NCBI GenBank assembly: GCA_945946745.1
Contig: CAMEWZ010000096.1
Location: 1-6,212 of the forward strand
Direction: 5' to 3'
DNA length: 6,212 nucleotides
DNA from: an uncultured Clostridia bacterium
GTDB taxonomy: Bacteria > Bacillota > Clostridia > Oscillospirales > Oscillospiraceae
Every line of letters starts with the position of its first letter. Positions within the stretch are counted from its first letter, which is position 1. This document shows, piece after piece, positions 1 to 5,206 of the stretch. A program made the position numbers and the translations under genes. Under the pieces are notes generated by a model, which saw only the letters and a list, made by a program, of their open reading frames with translations, made no database searches and was not told the origin of the DNA.

Positions 1-1197
1 GACTACAACGATCCCATCTCCTTCCTGGATATGTGGATCACCGGCTCCGGCAACAACGACGTGCAGTTCGGTAAGGGCGACCACGCCACTGTGGCTGCTT
101 ACGACATGGATCTGACCGACCTGGGCTATGACATCAAGGTTGAGGACGGCACCTGGGCTGAGACCTACGACGTCATCATTCCTCTGATCAAGACCTGCAC
201 CGACACCGAGACCCGCTACGCTCTGATGCACCGGGCTGAGGATCTGCTGATGTCCACCAGCGCCATTGTTCCCCTGTACTTCTACACCGACCTGTACATG
301 ATCGACGACGCCATTGAGGGCTTCTACGCCAGCCCCCTGGGCTTCAAGTTCTTCGACAAGACCACCGTGGACGGCAAGGGCGATACCCTGTCTGTCTGCC
401 TGGCCTCCGAGCCCGACACCATCGACCCCGCTCTGAACTCCGCTGTTGACGGCGGCACCATGTGCTCTCACCTGTTCGCCGGCCTGGCCAAGTGGGCTAC
501 CAAGGACGACGGCACCCTGGAGATCGTTGCTGACTGCGCCACCGAGCTGGTTGCTCCCGTTATCAATGACGACGGCACCGCTACCTACACCTACAAGCTG
601 GTTGACGGTCTGAAGTGGTCTGACGGCCAGGATCTGACCGCCAAGGACTTCGAGTTTGCCTGGAAGCGGGCTGCCTCCTCTGAGCTGGGCGCTGACTACG
701 GCTACATGTTCGAGGTCATCAAGGGCTATCCCGATGATCTGGCTGTTACCGCTGTGGACGACACCACTCTGGAAGTCACTCTGACCAACGAGGTTGCTTA
801 CTGGAACGAGCTGATGGCCTTCCCCACCTACTTCCCCGTCCGCGAGGATGTGGTCTCCAACGAGGCTTGGGCTACCGATCCTTCCACCTACATCTGCAAC
901 GGCCCCTACAAGATGACCAGCTGGGATCACAACTCCGTGATCACCTTGACCAAGAACGAGAACTACCACGATGCTGACAACGTCACCATGAACGAGATCA
1001 AGTTCTACCTGTCTGACGATGCCAACAACATGCTGACCAACTTCAAGAACGGCACCTGGCAGCTGATCGATGATCTGCCCACCCAGGAGATCCCCACTCT
1101 GAAGACCGAGTATCCCACCGAGTTCGTGGTGGCCGGTCAGATCGGCACCTACTACGTCTGCTGGAACATCAACGAGCCCCTGCTGCCCGAAGCCTAA
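1..1197 (+). CDS. Family 5 (OppA/DppA-type) ABC solute-binding protein, partial, with domain-fusion architecture
   Basis: The frame is open from base 1 to the TAA at 1195-1197 (398 visible residues), so the true start lies upstream. Family 5 proteins sit outside the membrane and deliver peptides or similar solutes to an ABC permease. Visible residues 1-120 look like the C-terminal end of such a protein: DYNDPISFLDMW near the start, then a helix with AEDLLMSTSAIVPLYFYTD and an ending like GFYASPLGFKFF. After a short DGKGD linker (about 124-128) a new N-terminal domain begins: LSVCLASEPDTIDPALNS, GLKWSDGQDLTAKDFEFAW (about 204-221) and NGPYKMTSW (300-308). The protein then stops at NEPLLPEA, a little past half of a normal domain, where family members continue for a second lobe. 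No signal peptide or lipobox separates the two parts. Codon use is strongly restricted (CTG, ACC, GAC, GGC), as in highly expressed genes. It may be a tandem-domain protein with a truncated second unit, a decayed fusion, a permuted protein, or an assembly misjoin. The family is confident; the architecture and function are not. Confidence 0.85.
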   Translation, partial: DYNDPISFLDMWITGSGNNDVQFGKGDHATVAAYDMDLTDLGYDIKVEDGTWAETYDVIIPLIKTCTDTETRYALMHRAEDLLMSTSAIVPLYFYTDLYMIDDAIEGFYASPLGFKFFDKTTVDGKGDTLSVCLASEPDTIDPALNSAVDGGTMCSHLFAGLAKWATKDDGTLEIVADCATELVAPVINDDGTATYTYKLVDGLKWSDGQDLTAKDFEFAWKRAASSELGADYGYMFEVIKGYPDDLAVTAVDDTTLEVTLTNEVAYWNELMAFPTYFPVREDVVSNEAWATDPSTYICNGPYKMTSWDHNSVITLTKNENYHDADNVTMNEIKFYLSDDANNMLTNFKNGTWQLIDDLPTQEIPTLKTEYPTEFVVAGQIGTYYVCWNINEPLLPEA

Positions 1198-1226
1198 TCG
1201 CTGCGGATAGCGTCAAAATCTAGCGC

Positions 1227-1262
1227 AAATCCCCCATCTTTCTCGGAAGATGGGGGATTTTT
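1227..1262 (+). terminator. Rho-independent terminator after the solute-binding protein gene
   Basis: A perfect 14-bp stem (1227-1240 with 1247-1260) encloses a 6-base loop, and the right arm runs into five T residues at 1258-1262. It lies 29 bases after the stop codon and before the next promoter, so it closes the binding-protein transcription unit. Confidence 0.93.
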
Positions 1263-1283
1263 CCCTGCTGCCATCGGAATCCT

Positions 1284-1312
1284 TTGACATTTTGCGTCAT
1301 TTCTGCTACCAT
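1284..1312 (+). promoter_or_regulatory. SigA-type promoter with extended -10 for the methyltransferase operon
   Basis: A perfect TTGACA -35 box (1284-1289) is followed by a 17-bp spacer and TACCAT (1307-1312, four of six consensus bases). TGC lies directly before the -10, giving the extended -10 TGn element. It sits between the preceding terminator and the ribosome binding site of the gene starting at 1352, leaving an untranslated leader of about 30 bases. Confidence 0.8.
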
Positions 1313-1351
1313 ATTACGGAGAAAACACAGCAGCAAGAGAGGACATGATCC

Positions 1352-2185
1352 ATGGCAAATGTGATTGAAATTACCGATTTTTCCGCCCCGGAGCTGGATG
1401 TGTACGCCCGGCTGACAGAGGCGCAGCTATTGAACCGCTTCGAACCAGCCAAGGGGCTTTTTATCGCGGAAAGTCCCAAGGTTATCCACCGCGCCCTGGA
1501 CAGCGGCTGTGAACCTGTTTCTCTGTTGATGGAACGCAAGGACATTGACGGCTCCGCCCGGGAAATCCTGGAGCACTGCCCCGAAATCCCCGTTTACACC
1601 GCCGATGAGGAACTGCTGTGTGGCTTGACTGGCTATCACTTGACCCGGGGAGTCCTTTGCGCCATGCGCCGCCCACCCTTGCCCACAGTGGAAGCGATCT
1701 GCCAGGATGCCAGCCGAATCGTGGTGCTGGAAAATGTCCAGAACCCCACCAACGTTGGGGCGATCTTCCGCTCTGCCGCGGCCCTGGGCATGGATGCGGT
1801 GCTGTTGACGCCGGGCTGCAGCAATCCCCTGTATCGACGCAGCGCCCGGGTGAGCATGGGCACCGTATTTCAGATACCTTGGACGTTTACCGGAGAATGG
1901 CCAGAGGAAGGGATAGCCCAACTCAAGAATCTGGGCTTTCGTACCGCCGCGTTGGCCCTCCGGGATGACACAATTTCCATTGAGGATCCCATCCTCGCCC
2001 AGGAGAAAAAGCTGGCTCTGCTGCTGGGCAGCGAAGGTGACGGCCTTGCCGACAAAACCATCGCTGGATGTGATTATACCGTGAAAATTCCCATGTACCA
2101 TGGGGTGGATTCATTAAATGTAGCTGCCGCCAGCGCCGTTGCCTTCTGGCAGCTGCGAAAAGATGGGAGGGAGTTGGATCTATGA
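1352..2185 (+). CDS. SpoU/TrmH-family RNA 2'-O-ribose methyltransferase
   Basis: This 277-residue cytoplasmic protein belongs to the SPOUT class, which transfers a methyl group from S-adenosylmethionine to a ribose 2'-OH of rRNA or tRNA. The three SpoU motifs are present in order: NVGAIFR with its conserved Asn and Arg (134-140), LLLGSEGDGL (223-232) and IPMYHGVDSLNVAAA (246-260); the last two form the trefoil-knot cofactor site. Residues about 15-105 form an N-terminal RNA-binding region of the SpoU substrate-binding type (RLTEAQLLNRF, GLFIAESPKVI), so this is the longer RlmB/TsnR-like form rather than a bare catalytic domain. The start at 1352 is supported by GAGAGGA (1337-1343) eight bases upstream; an ATG at 1345 leads only to a short dead-end frame. 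It is the first gene of a three-gene operon, and its TGA overlaps the next ATG. The substrate nucleotide cannot be read from the sequence: 23S rRNA is likely, tRNA is possible. Confidence 0.93.
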   Translation: MANVIEITDFSAPELDVYARLTEAQLLNRFEPAKGLFIAESPKVIHRALDSGCEPVSLLMERKDIDGSAREILEHCPEIPVYTADEELLCGLTGYHLTRGVLCAMRRPPLPTVEAICQDASRIVVLENVQNPTNVGAIFRSAAALGMDAVLLTPGCSNPLYRRSARVSMGTVFQIPWTFTGEWPEEGIAQLKNLGFRTAALALRDDTISIEDPILAQEKKLALLLGSEGDGLADKTIAGCDYTVKIPMYHGVDSLNVAAASAVAFWQLRKDGRELDL

Positions 2186-2730
2186 TTCTGGAATTTGGAC
2201 GCCCCGCCGACTGCTCGGGCAGACTTGACAAGGAGATTCGCTGCTATGACCTGCTGGACAGCCTGGGAATTTCCTATCAACGTATCGACCATGCCCCTGC
2301 CATGACCATGGAGGCCTGTGCGGAGATTGACAAAACGCTGGATGCCGTCATCTGCAAAAATCTGCTGCTGTGCAACCGCCAATGCACCCAGTTTTACCTG
2401 CTGATGCTTCCGGGGGAGAAGCACTTCAAAACCAGCGTTCTGTCCAAAGAGATCGGTTCCTCCCGCTTAAGCTTTGCCAGCCCGGAATACATGCAGCGTT
2501 ATCTGGACATCACCCCCGGCTCCCTCAGCGTTCTGGGTCTGATGAATGACAAGGAAAACCATGTGCAGCTGCTGATGGATGAGGATGTGCTGAAGGGGGA
2601 ATTCTTCGGGTGTCATCCCTGTGTCAACACCTCCAGCCTTCGGCTTCGGATGGATGATCTTTTGGGAAAAATCCTCCCTGCCATGGGCCACAGCCCCCGG
2701 ATGGTGTCCCTGCCGGAGGAAACATTATGA
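2182..2730 (+). CDS. YbaK/ProX-type prolyl-tRNA deacylase-like protein (trans-editing domain)
   Basis: This 182-residue protein is a free-standing version of the editing (INS) domain of prolyl-tRNA synthetase, the ProX/PrdX type. Family members hydrolyse mischarged Ala-tRNA(Pro) in the cytoplasm. Diagnostic features are the conserved lysine in ICKNLLLCNR (57-66, K59), QFYLLMLPGEKHFKT (70-84), SRLSFAS (94-100), the PGSLSVLGLMND segment (112-123), and the GCHPCVNTSSL loop (143-153) with H145. Length fits a single-domain deacylase. The ATG overlaps the upstream TGA as ATGA, and a GGGAGG-like ribosome binding site lies at 2165-2170 inside the methyltransferase gene, so translation is probably coupled. 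Its own TGA overlaps the start of the kinase gene in the same way. The exact amino acid specificity within the YbaK/ProX/ProXp family is inferred from overall resemblance to ProX. Confidence 0.9.
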   Translation: MILEFGRPADCSGRLDKEIRCYDLLDSLGISYQRIDHAPAMTMEACAEIDKTLDAVICKNLLLCNRQCTQFYLLMLPGEKHFKTSVLSKEIGSSRLSFASPEYMQRYLDITPGSLSVLGLMNDKENHVQLLMDEDVLKGEFFGCHPCVNTSSLRLRMDDLLGKILPAMGHSPRMVSLPEETL

Positions 2731-3512
2731 GACGCACACGATGCTTTCCGAAGGCGGAGGACTTTCCCAAGGCCTTCCAACCGTTGATGGAACGCTATCC
2801 CATCTTCAGCAGCAACTGCTCCAAAGCGGCCAAGGTCTGGCTGCTGGACGGAGACGGCGGGCTGTATCTGAAAGCTTCCGCTGCCGGAAGTTTAAAAACC
2901 GAGGCCGATATGACCCGCTATTTCCACAGCCTTGGTCTTGGTGCAGAAGTCCTGGCATATTGTTCGGAGGAGCGGGACTGGATGCTGACGAGACGGATTC
3001 CCGGTGAGGACTGTGTTTTCCCAGACTATCTGGCCCAGCCAAAGCGGTTGTGCGACACCTTGGCCTCCCTGCTGCGGCAGCTTCATGAGACGCCCTTTCC
3101 GGGCTGCCCCATCCTGGATCGCTGTGCAGTCTACCGAGCCACAGTGGAGCGCAATCACTTGGCAGGCCATTATGACGCTGCCCTGTTTCCCGACAACTGG
3201 GGCTTTTCCTCCGCGGACGAAGCCTGGCAAGTGGTTCAGACGAATGGCAAGTATCTCAAATCCGATACCCTTCTTCATGGTGACTACTGTCTTCCCAATA
3301 TTATATTGGACAAGTGGAACTTTTCCGGATTCGTAGACCTGGAAAGCAGCGGTGTTGGCGATCGGCATATCGACCTGTTTTGGGGTGTATGGACGCTGTT
3401 TTTCAACATGAAAACCAATGCCTATTGTGGCCGCTTTCTGGATGCCTATGGCCGGGATCGGGTGGAGCCGGAGCTTCTGCGCACAGTAGCCGCCTTTGAA
3501 ACCTTTCTTTAG
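2727..3512 (+). CDS. Aminoglycoside phosphotransferase (APH/choline kinase-fold) family protein, APH(3')-like
   Basis: This 261-residue cytoplasmic kinase-fold protein is close to the usual length of APH(3') enzymes. Visible elements are GLYLKA with the likely ATP lysine (K49), an acidic residue in SLKTEAD (E59), the hinge-like WMLTRRIPGEDC (85-96), LASLLRQLHE (112-121), the Brenner catalytic motif HGDYCLPN (184-191; D186 as base, N191 for metal), and VDLESSGVGDRHIDL (203-217; D204 as the metal-binding Asp). HGDxCLPN followed by GVxDRxxDL is characteristic of the APH(3') branch, whose known members phosphorylate the 3'-OH of kanamycin and neomycin. The sequence is not one of the mobile resistance genes I recognise, and housekeeping relatives act on other hydroxyl substrates, so resistance is not established. 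The start is set by GGAGGA (2715-2720) six bases before the ATG; ATGA overlaps the upstream stop. It is the last gene of the operon. Confidence 0.88.
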   Translation: MRRTRCFPKAEDFPKAFQPLMERYPIFSSNCSKAAKVWLLDGDGGLYLKASAAGSLKTEADMTRYFHSLGLGAEVLAYCSEERDWMLTRRIPGEDCVFPDYLAQPKRLCDTLASLLRQLHETPFPGCPILDRCAVYRATVERNHLAGHYDAALFPDNWGFSSADEAWQVVQTNGKYLKSDTLLHGDYCLPNIILDKWNFSGFVDLESSGVGDRHIDLFWGVWTLFFNMKTNAYCGRFLDAYGRDRVEPELLRTVAAFETFL

Positions 3513-3513
3513 C

Positions 3514-3549
3514 AAATGTGCCGCGCCTTGGCTGGCGCGGCACATTTTT
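3514..3549. terminator. Shared terminator between convergent kinase and PRTase-like genes
   Basis: A perfect 14-bp stem (3514-3527 with 3534-3547) has a 6-base loop. It fills the gap between the + strand stop at 3512 and the - strand stop at 3552. Read on the + strand it ends in five T residues (3545-3549), a good intrinsic terminator. Read on the - strand only three T residues follow from the arm, so termination there may be weaker. Confidence 0.9.
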
Positions 3550-3551
3550 CA

Positions 3552-4187
3552 TTACAGAGAGGAGTATCCGAAGCTGTTGACCAGAGCGTCCACCTTTCTG
3601 CCTGCCTTACAATAGGGGCATTCCCGGTAGTCATAGCTTTCATAATCCGGCAGATCCGCAATGGAATAGACCGAGCGGACAGGGTACCCTGCCACCTCAT
3701 CAACTGCCCGGTAGATGGCTGCCACACCGGCCACCTGTCCACCATAATACTCAATGGCCTCGATGGAGCGCTTGGCGGTAAAGCCGGTGGTGACGGAAGC
3801 CATCAGCACCATCACATGTTTTCCGCGAATCATGGGTTGAATGTTGTCCCGGAAAATGATCTGGGAATTGGCATTATATTCCGGCTCCACCACGTAAATG
3901 GTCTGGTGGGCGTTGATGGTTCGAAAGCCGCTCTTGGTCAGTTCCTCGGCAATACAGGTGCCCAGCACCGCAGTGCCGTCCAGACACAAGATCGTGTCCA
4001 CGGGCGTATCATTGATAAAATGGGAAACCAACTGATACGCGCTGTCCCGGGCCTCGCTGAGGCGGGTTTTCTGGAAGGTAATGTCGATGTAGTAGTTGAT
4101 GTGGGAATGGTTGGTCACAAAGTGTCCCTTGGCAAGGCGCAGAGGCGCATTGCCGCGCTGTACAGGCAGTTTTACAAGCTGGATCAT
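3552..4187 (-). CDS. Orotate phosphoribosyltransferase-like protein with degenerate PRPP loop
   Basis: This 211-residue protein has the type I phosphoribosyltransferase layout: a strand and loop at VDTILCLDGTAVLGT (63-77), a flexible region around 94-118, the PRPP-loop position VMVLMASVTTGFT (125-137), then AKRSIEAIEYYGGQVAGVAAIY. The tail carries ECPYCKAG (189-196), resembling the CPLCxxG segment of orotate phosphoribosyltransferases, which join PRPP and orotate in pyrimidine synthesis. In active enzymes the PRPP loop carries two adjacent acidic residues before xxTTGGT; here they are Met-Ala, and the second Gly of the loop is Phe. It may therefore act on something else, bind nucleotides without catalysis, or be regulatory. 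I chose the ATG at 4185-4187 because GGAGG (4196-4200) lies eight bases upstream; an in-frame ATG at 4233-4235 would add 16 residues but has no ribosome binding site and falls in the structured leader. Fold is confident; orotate as substrate is uncertain. Confidence 0.82.
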   Translation of the reverse strand: MIQLVKLPVQRGNAPLRLAKGHFVTNHSHINYYIDITFQKTRLSEARDSAYQLVSHFINDTPVDTILCLDGTAVLGTCIAEELTKSGFRTINAHQTIYVVEPEYNANSQIIFRDNIQPMIRGKHVMVLMASVTTGFTAKRSIEAIEYYGGQVAGVAAIYRAVDEVAGYPVRSVYSIADLPDYESYDYRECPYCKAGRKVDALVNSFGYSSL

Positions 4188-4195
4188 ACGTGTTT

Positions 4196-4200
4196 CCTCC
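4196..4200 (-). promoter_or_regulatory. Ribosome binding site that fixes the PRTase-like start
   Basis: On the minus strand GGAGG is followed by eight bases and then the ATG at 4187-4185. This rules in the shorter protein over the longest open frame from 4235. Confidence 0.88.
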
Positions 4201-4236
4201 ATTTTTCGGATTACAAAAAAGAAAACGTTTTTCATG

Positions 4237-4275
4237 GCCCGGAAGAAGCGTTTTTACCGGGCACTCAAAACGCTT
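4237..4275 (-). promoter_or_regulatory. Structured 5' leader of the PRTase-like gene: overlapping hairpins or H-type pseudoknot
   Basis: Read on the minus strand, AAGCGTTTT (4275-4267) is complementary to AAAACGCTT (4254-4246), and GCCCGG (4262-4257) to CCGGGC (4242-4237). The two pairings interlock: each stem has one arm in the other's loop. They are therefore alternatives or stems of a compact pseudoknot. Connecting loops are 4, 2 and 3 bases; the last is short for crossing a 9-bp stem, so a switch between states may be more realistic. A further GAAAAACGTTTTC at about 4220-4232, followed by a T run, could also compete for the first arm. The predicted transcript starts near 4275, right at the first arm. 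A cis-regulatory role (attenuation, small-molecule or protein sensing) or 5'-end protection is inferred; I recognise no known riboswitch class. Confidence 0.45.
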
Positions 4276-4281
4276 TTTTTC

Positions 4282-4310
4282 ATTATAACCCCGATTCATC
4301 AAAAAGACAA
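4282..4310 (-). promoter_or_regulatory. SigA-type promoter of the PRTase-like gene
   Basis: On the minus strand TTGTCT (4310-4305, four of six -35 bases) is separated by 17 bp from a perfect TATAAT (4287-4282). The start site would be near 4275, giving a leader of about 88 bases before the ATG at 4187. The -35 box overlaps the T-rich tail of the Nudix gene's terminator, so the two signals are packed together. Confidence 0.8.
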
Positions 4311-4330
4311 GGGGAAACCATGGTTTCCCC
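4301..4330 (-). terminator. Rho-independent terminator of the Nudix gene
   Basis: Positions 4311-4330 form a perfect 20-bp palindrome. As RNA on the minus strand it folds to an 8-bp stem (GGGGAAAC with GTTTCCCC) with a CATG loop, followed by TTGTCTTTTT (4310-4301). It begins ten bases after the Nudix stop codon. The T tail is interrupted, so termination may be incomplete. Confidence 0.8.
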
Positions 4331-4340
4331 CTTCCAAAAT

Positions 4341-4859
4341 TCACTTACCAAACTTGGTTAAATTGCGCAATCTCAGTGCCTTTTCCTGCCGCAGAAACTG
4401 ATTGGCGATAATGCGGCAAATTTTCCCGGTTCGGATCATCCAATGAATCTTTCCAAAGCTGGCCCACATCACATCATCCGTCTCCCCGGGCAGCAACACA
4501 ATATCCTTCAGCCGCACCCGGCGCTGGATACAATAGTGGTCATAAAACACGTTCCGATCTCGATCCGTATCCAGGTACTCAAACTCCTCCGGCTCCGCCC
4601 GAATGCCGGTCTCCTCAAATAGCTCCCGGGCAATGGCCTGTCGGCTGGTTTCCCCCGCCTTTACCGCGCCGCCGGAGTTTTCCCAGGTTCCGGAAAAGCT
4701 CTTCTCCTTTGCCCGTCGTGTCAGCAGCAGATGGCCCCGACCATCGTAAACCCAAACACAAACCACAAGTCCATATTCCCCGGGCTTCCAGGGTGTTCCC
4801 CGCTGGTGGACTTTGCCGGTCAGATTTCGGTTTTCATCGTAAATATCGTTCAGCTCCAT
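4341..4859 (-). CDS. Nudix hydrolase (isopentenyl-diphosphate-isomerase-like or NDP-sugar-type subgroup)
   Basis: Nudix enzymes hydrolyse a nucleoside diphosphate linked to another group, using a metal held by the Nudix box. The box is complete and canonical: G64, E70, then R78 E79 L F E82 E83 T G85 I, matching Gx5Ex7REUxEExGU. The N-terminus (MELNDIYDENRN, then GKVHQRG) and the GLVVCVWVYDGRGHLLLTRRA strand resemble the small cytoplasmic Nudix proteins often labelled IDI-like in Firmicutes. Length is 172 residues, normal for one domain. I start at the ATG at 4859 because AAAGGG lies a suitable distance upstream; the in-frame ATG at 4880 would add seven residues but its only purine-rich sequence touches the start codon. 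The gene appears monocistronic, lying between two terminators. The substrate cannot be predicted from sequence; a housekeeping or sanitising role is likely. Confidence 0.92.
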   Translation of the reverse strand: MELNDIYDENRNLTGKVHQRGTPWKPGEYGLVVCVWVYDGRGHLLLTRRAKEKSFSGTWENSGGAVKAGETSRQAIARELFEETGIRAEPEEFEYLDTDRDRNVFYDHYCIQRRVRLKDIVLLPGETDDVMWASFGKIHWMIRTGKICRIIANQFLRQEKALRLRNLTKFGK

Positions 4860-4889
4860 CCCAGCCACCCTTTCCCGCATCCTAATGAA

Positions 4890-4924
4890 AGCATATCATA
4901 GCCAAGCAAAAAAGGCAATGAAAA
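4890..4924 (-). promoter_or_regulatory. Probable promoter region of the Nudix gene
   Basis: Two overlapping SigA-like arrangements exist on the minus strand: TTTTCA (4924-4919), 18 bp, TATGAT (4900-4895), or TTGCCT (4918-4913), 17 bp, TATGCT (4895-4890). Both have imperfect boxes. A promoter is expected here because a terminator stands at 4950-4979 just upstream. Which arrangement is used cannot be decided. Confidence 0.45.
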
Positions 4925-4949
4925 AATGAACTTTTTCCCATACTTTTCC

Positions 4950-4979
4950 AAAAAGGGCGCACAAATGTGCGCCCTTTTT
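4950..4979 (-). terminator. Terminator at the end of the mgl-type operon
   Basis: A perfect 13-bp stem (4950-4962 with 4967-4979) with a 4-base loop carries a run of five A on one side and five T on the other. It starts two bases after the stop codon of the small membrane protein gene on the minus strand. The symmetric A/T arms mean it could act in both directions. Confidence 0.88.
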
Positions 4980-4981
4980 GA

Positions 4982-5206
4982 TTAACCAAACAGGTGAAAT
5001 ATCCCCAGAGCGTCCAAACAGATTGCCAAGAAGGTCAGCGCCAGCAATGTAAGGCAGATACCGACAATGATATCCAGCTGCTTCAGAGACAGCGGGATCT
5101 TGTCATACCAGCTCTCTTTCTGTATTTGCCACGGAGACTTGGCCTTTTCCTCGTTCTTGGGGGCTTCCTCCCCTTCCGGGGATGTGGGATTCTTTTCTTC
5201 TTCCAT
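4982..5206 (-). CDS. Small single-pass membrane protein coupled to the MglC-like permease
   Basis: This 74-residue protein has a charged, Glu/Lys/Pro-rich N-terminal region (1-35) and a single hydrophobic segment at about 44-68 (LDIIVGICLTLLALTFLAIC), ending in LGIFHLFG. An aromatic and basic stretch, SWYDKIPLSLKQ (32-43), comes just before the membrane segment. I do not recognise a named family. Its ATG (5206-5204) shares one base with the permease stop codon (TAATG), so it is very likely translated by coupling from the permease message, and a terminator follows its stop after two bases. It is therefore the last cistron of the sugar-transport operon. A helper role for the transporter (assembly, stability or regulation) is inferred from position only. 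Composition and clean operon fit make a chance frame unlikely. Confidence 0.8.
   Translation of the reverse strand: MEEEKNPTSPEGEEAPKNEEKAKSPWQIQKESWYDKIPLSLKQLDIIVGICLTLLALTFLAICLDALGIFHLFG

Noticed and set aside
1306..3545. Long open frames on the minus strand opposite the three-gene operon, for example 1427-2101 and 2892-3545
   Set aside because: Their translations show no family motifs, they overlap genes with clear catalytic motifs, and they have no ribosome binding sites or operon logic.
4188..4235. Longer N-terminus (16 extra residues) for the PRTase-like protein
   Set aside because: No ribosome binding site precedes the ATG at 4235, whereas GGAGG is well placed before the ATG at 4187; the extra residues are Phe/Lys-rich and would be encoded in the leader.
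4246..4280. Hairpin followed by seven T residues on the plus strand, looking like a plus-strand terminator
   Set aside because: No plus-strand gene ends nearby; the same repeat lies in the leader of the minus-strand gene, where it makes more sense. It could still stop antisense transcription.
4311..4330. Perfect 20-bp palindrome as a possible repressor operator
   Set aside because: It directly follows the Nudix stop codon and leads into a T-rich tail, so a terminator explains it. An operator role just upstream of the next -35 box is possible but not needed.
3516..4361. Open frame of 281 codons on the plus strand opposite the PRTase-like gene
   Set aside because: It starts inside the terminator hairpin, has low-complexity His/Gly-rich translation, and lies opposite a gene with good start signals and fold motifs.
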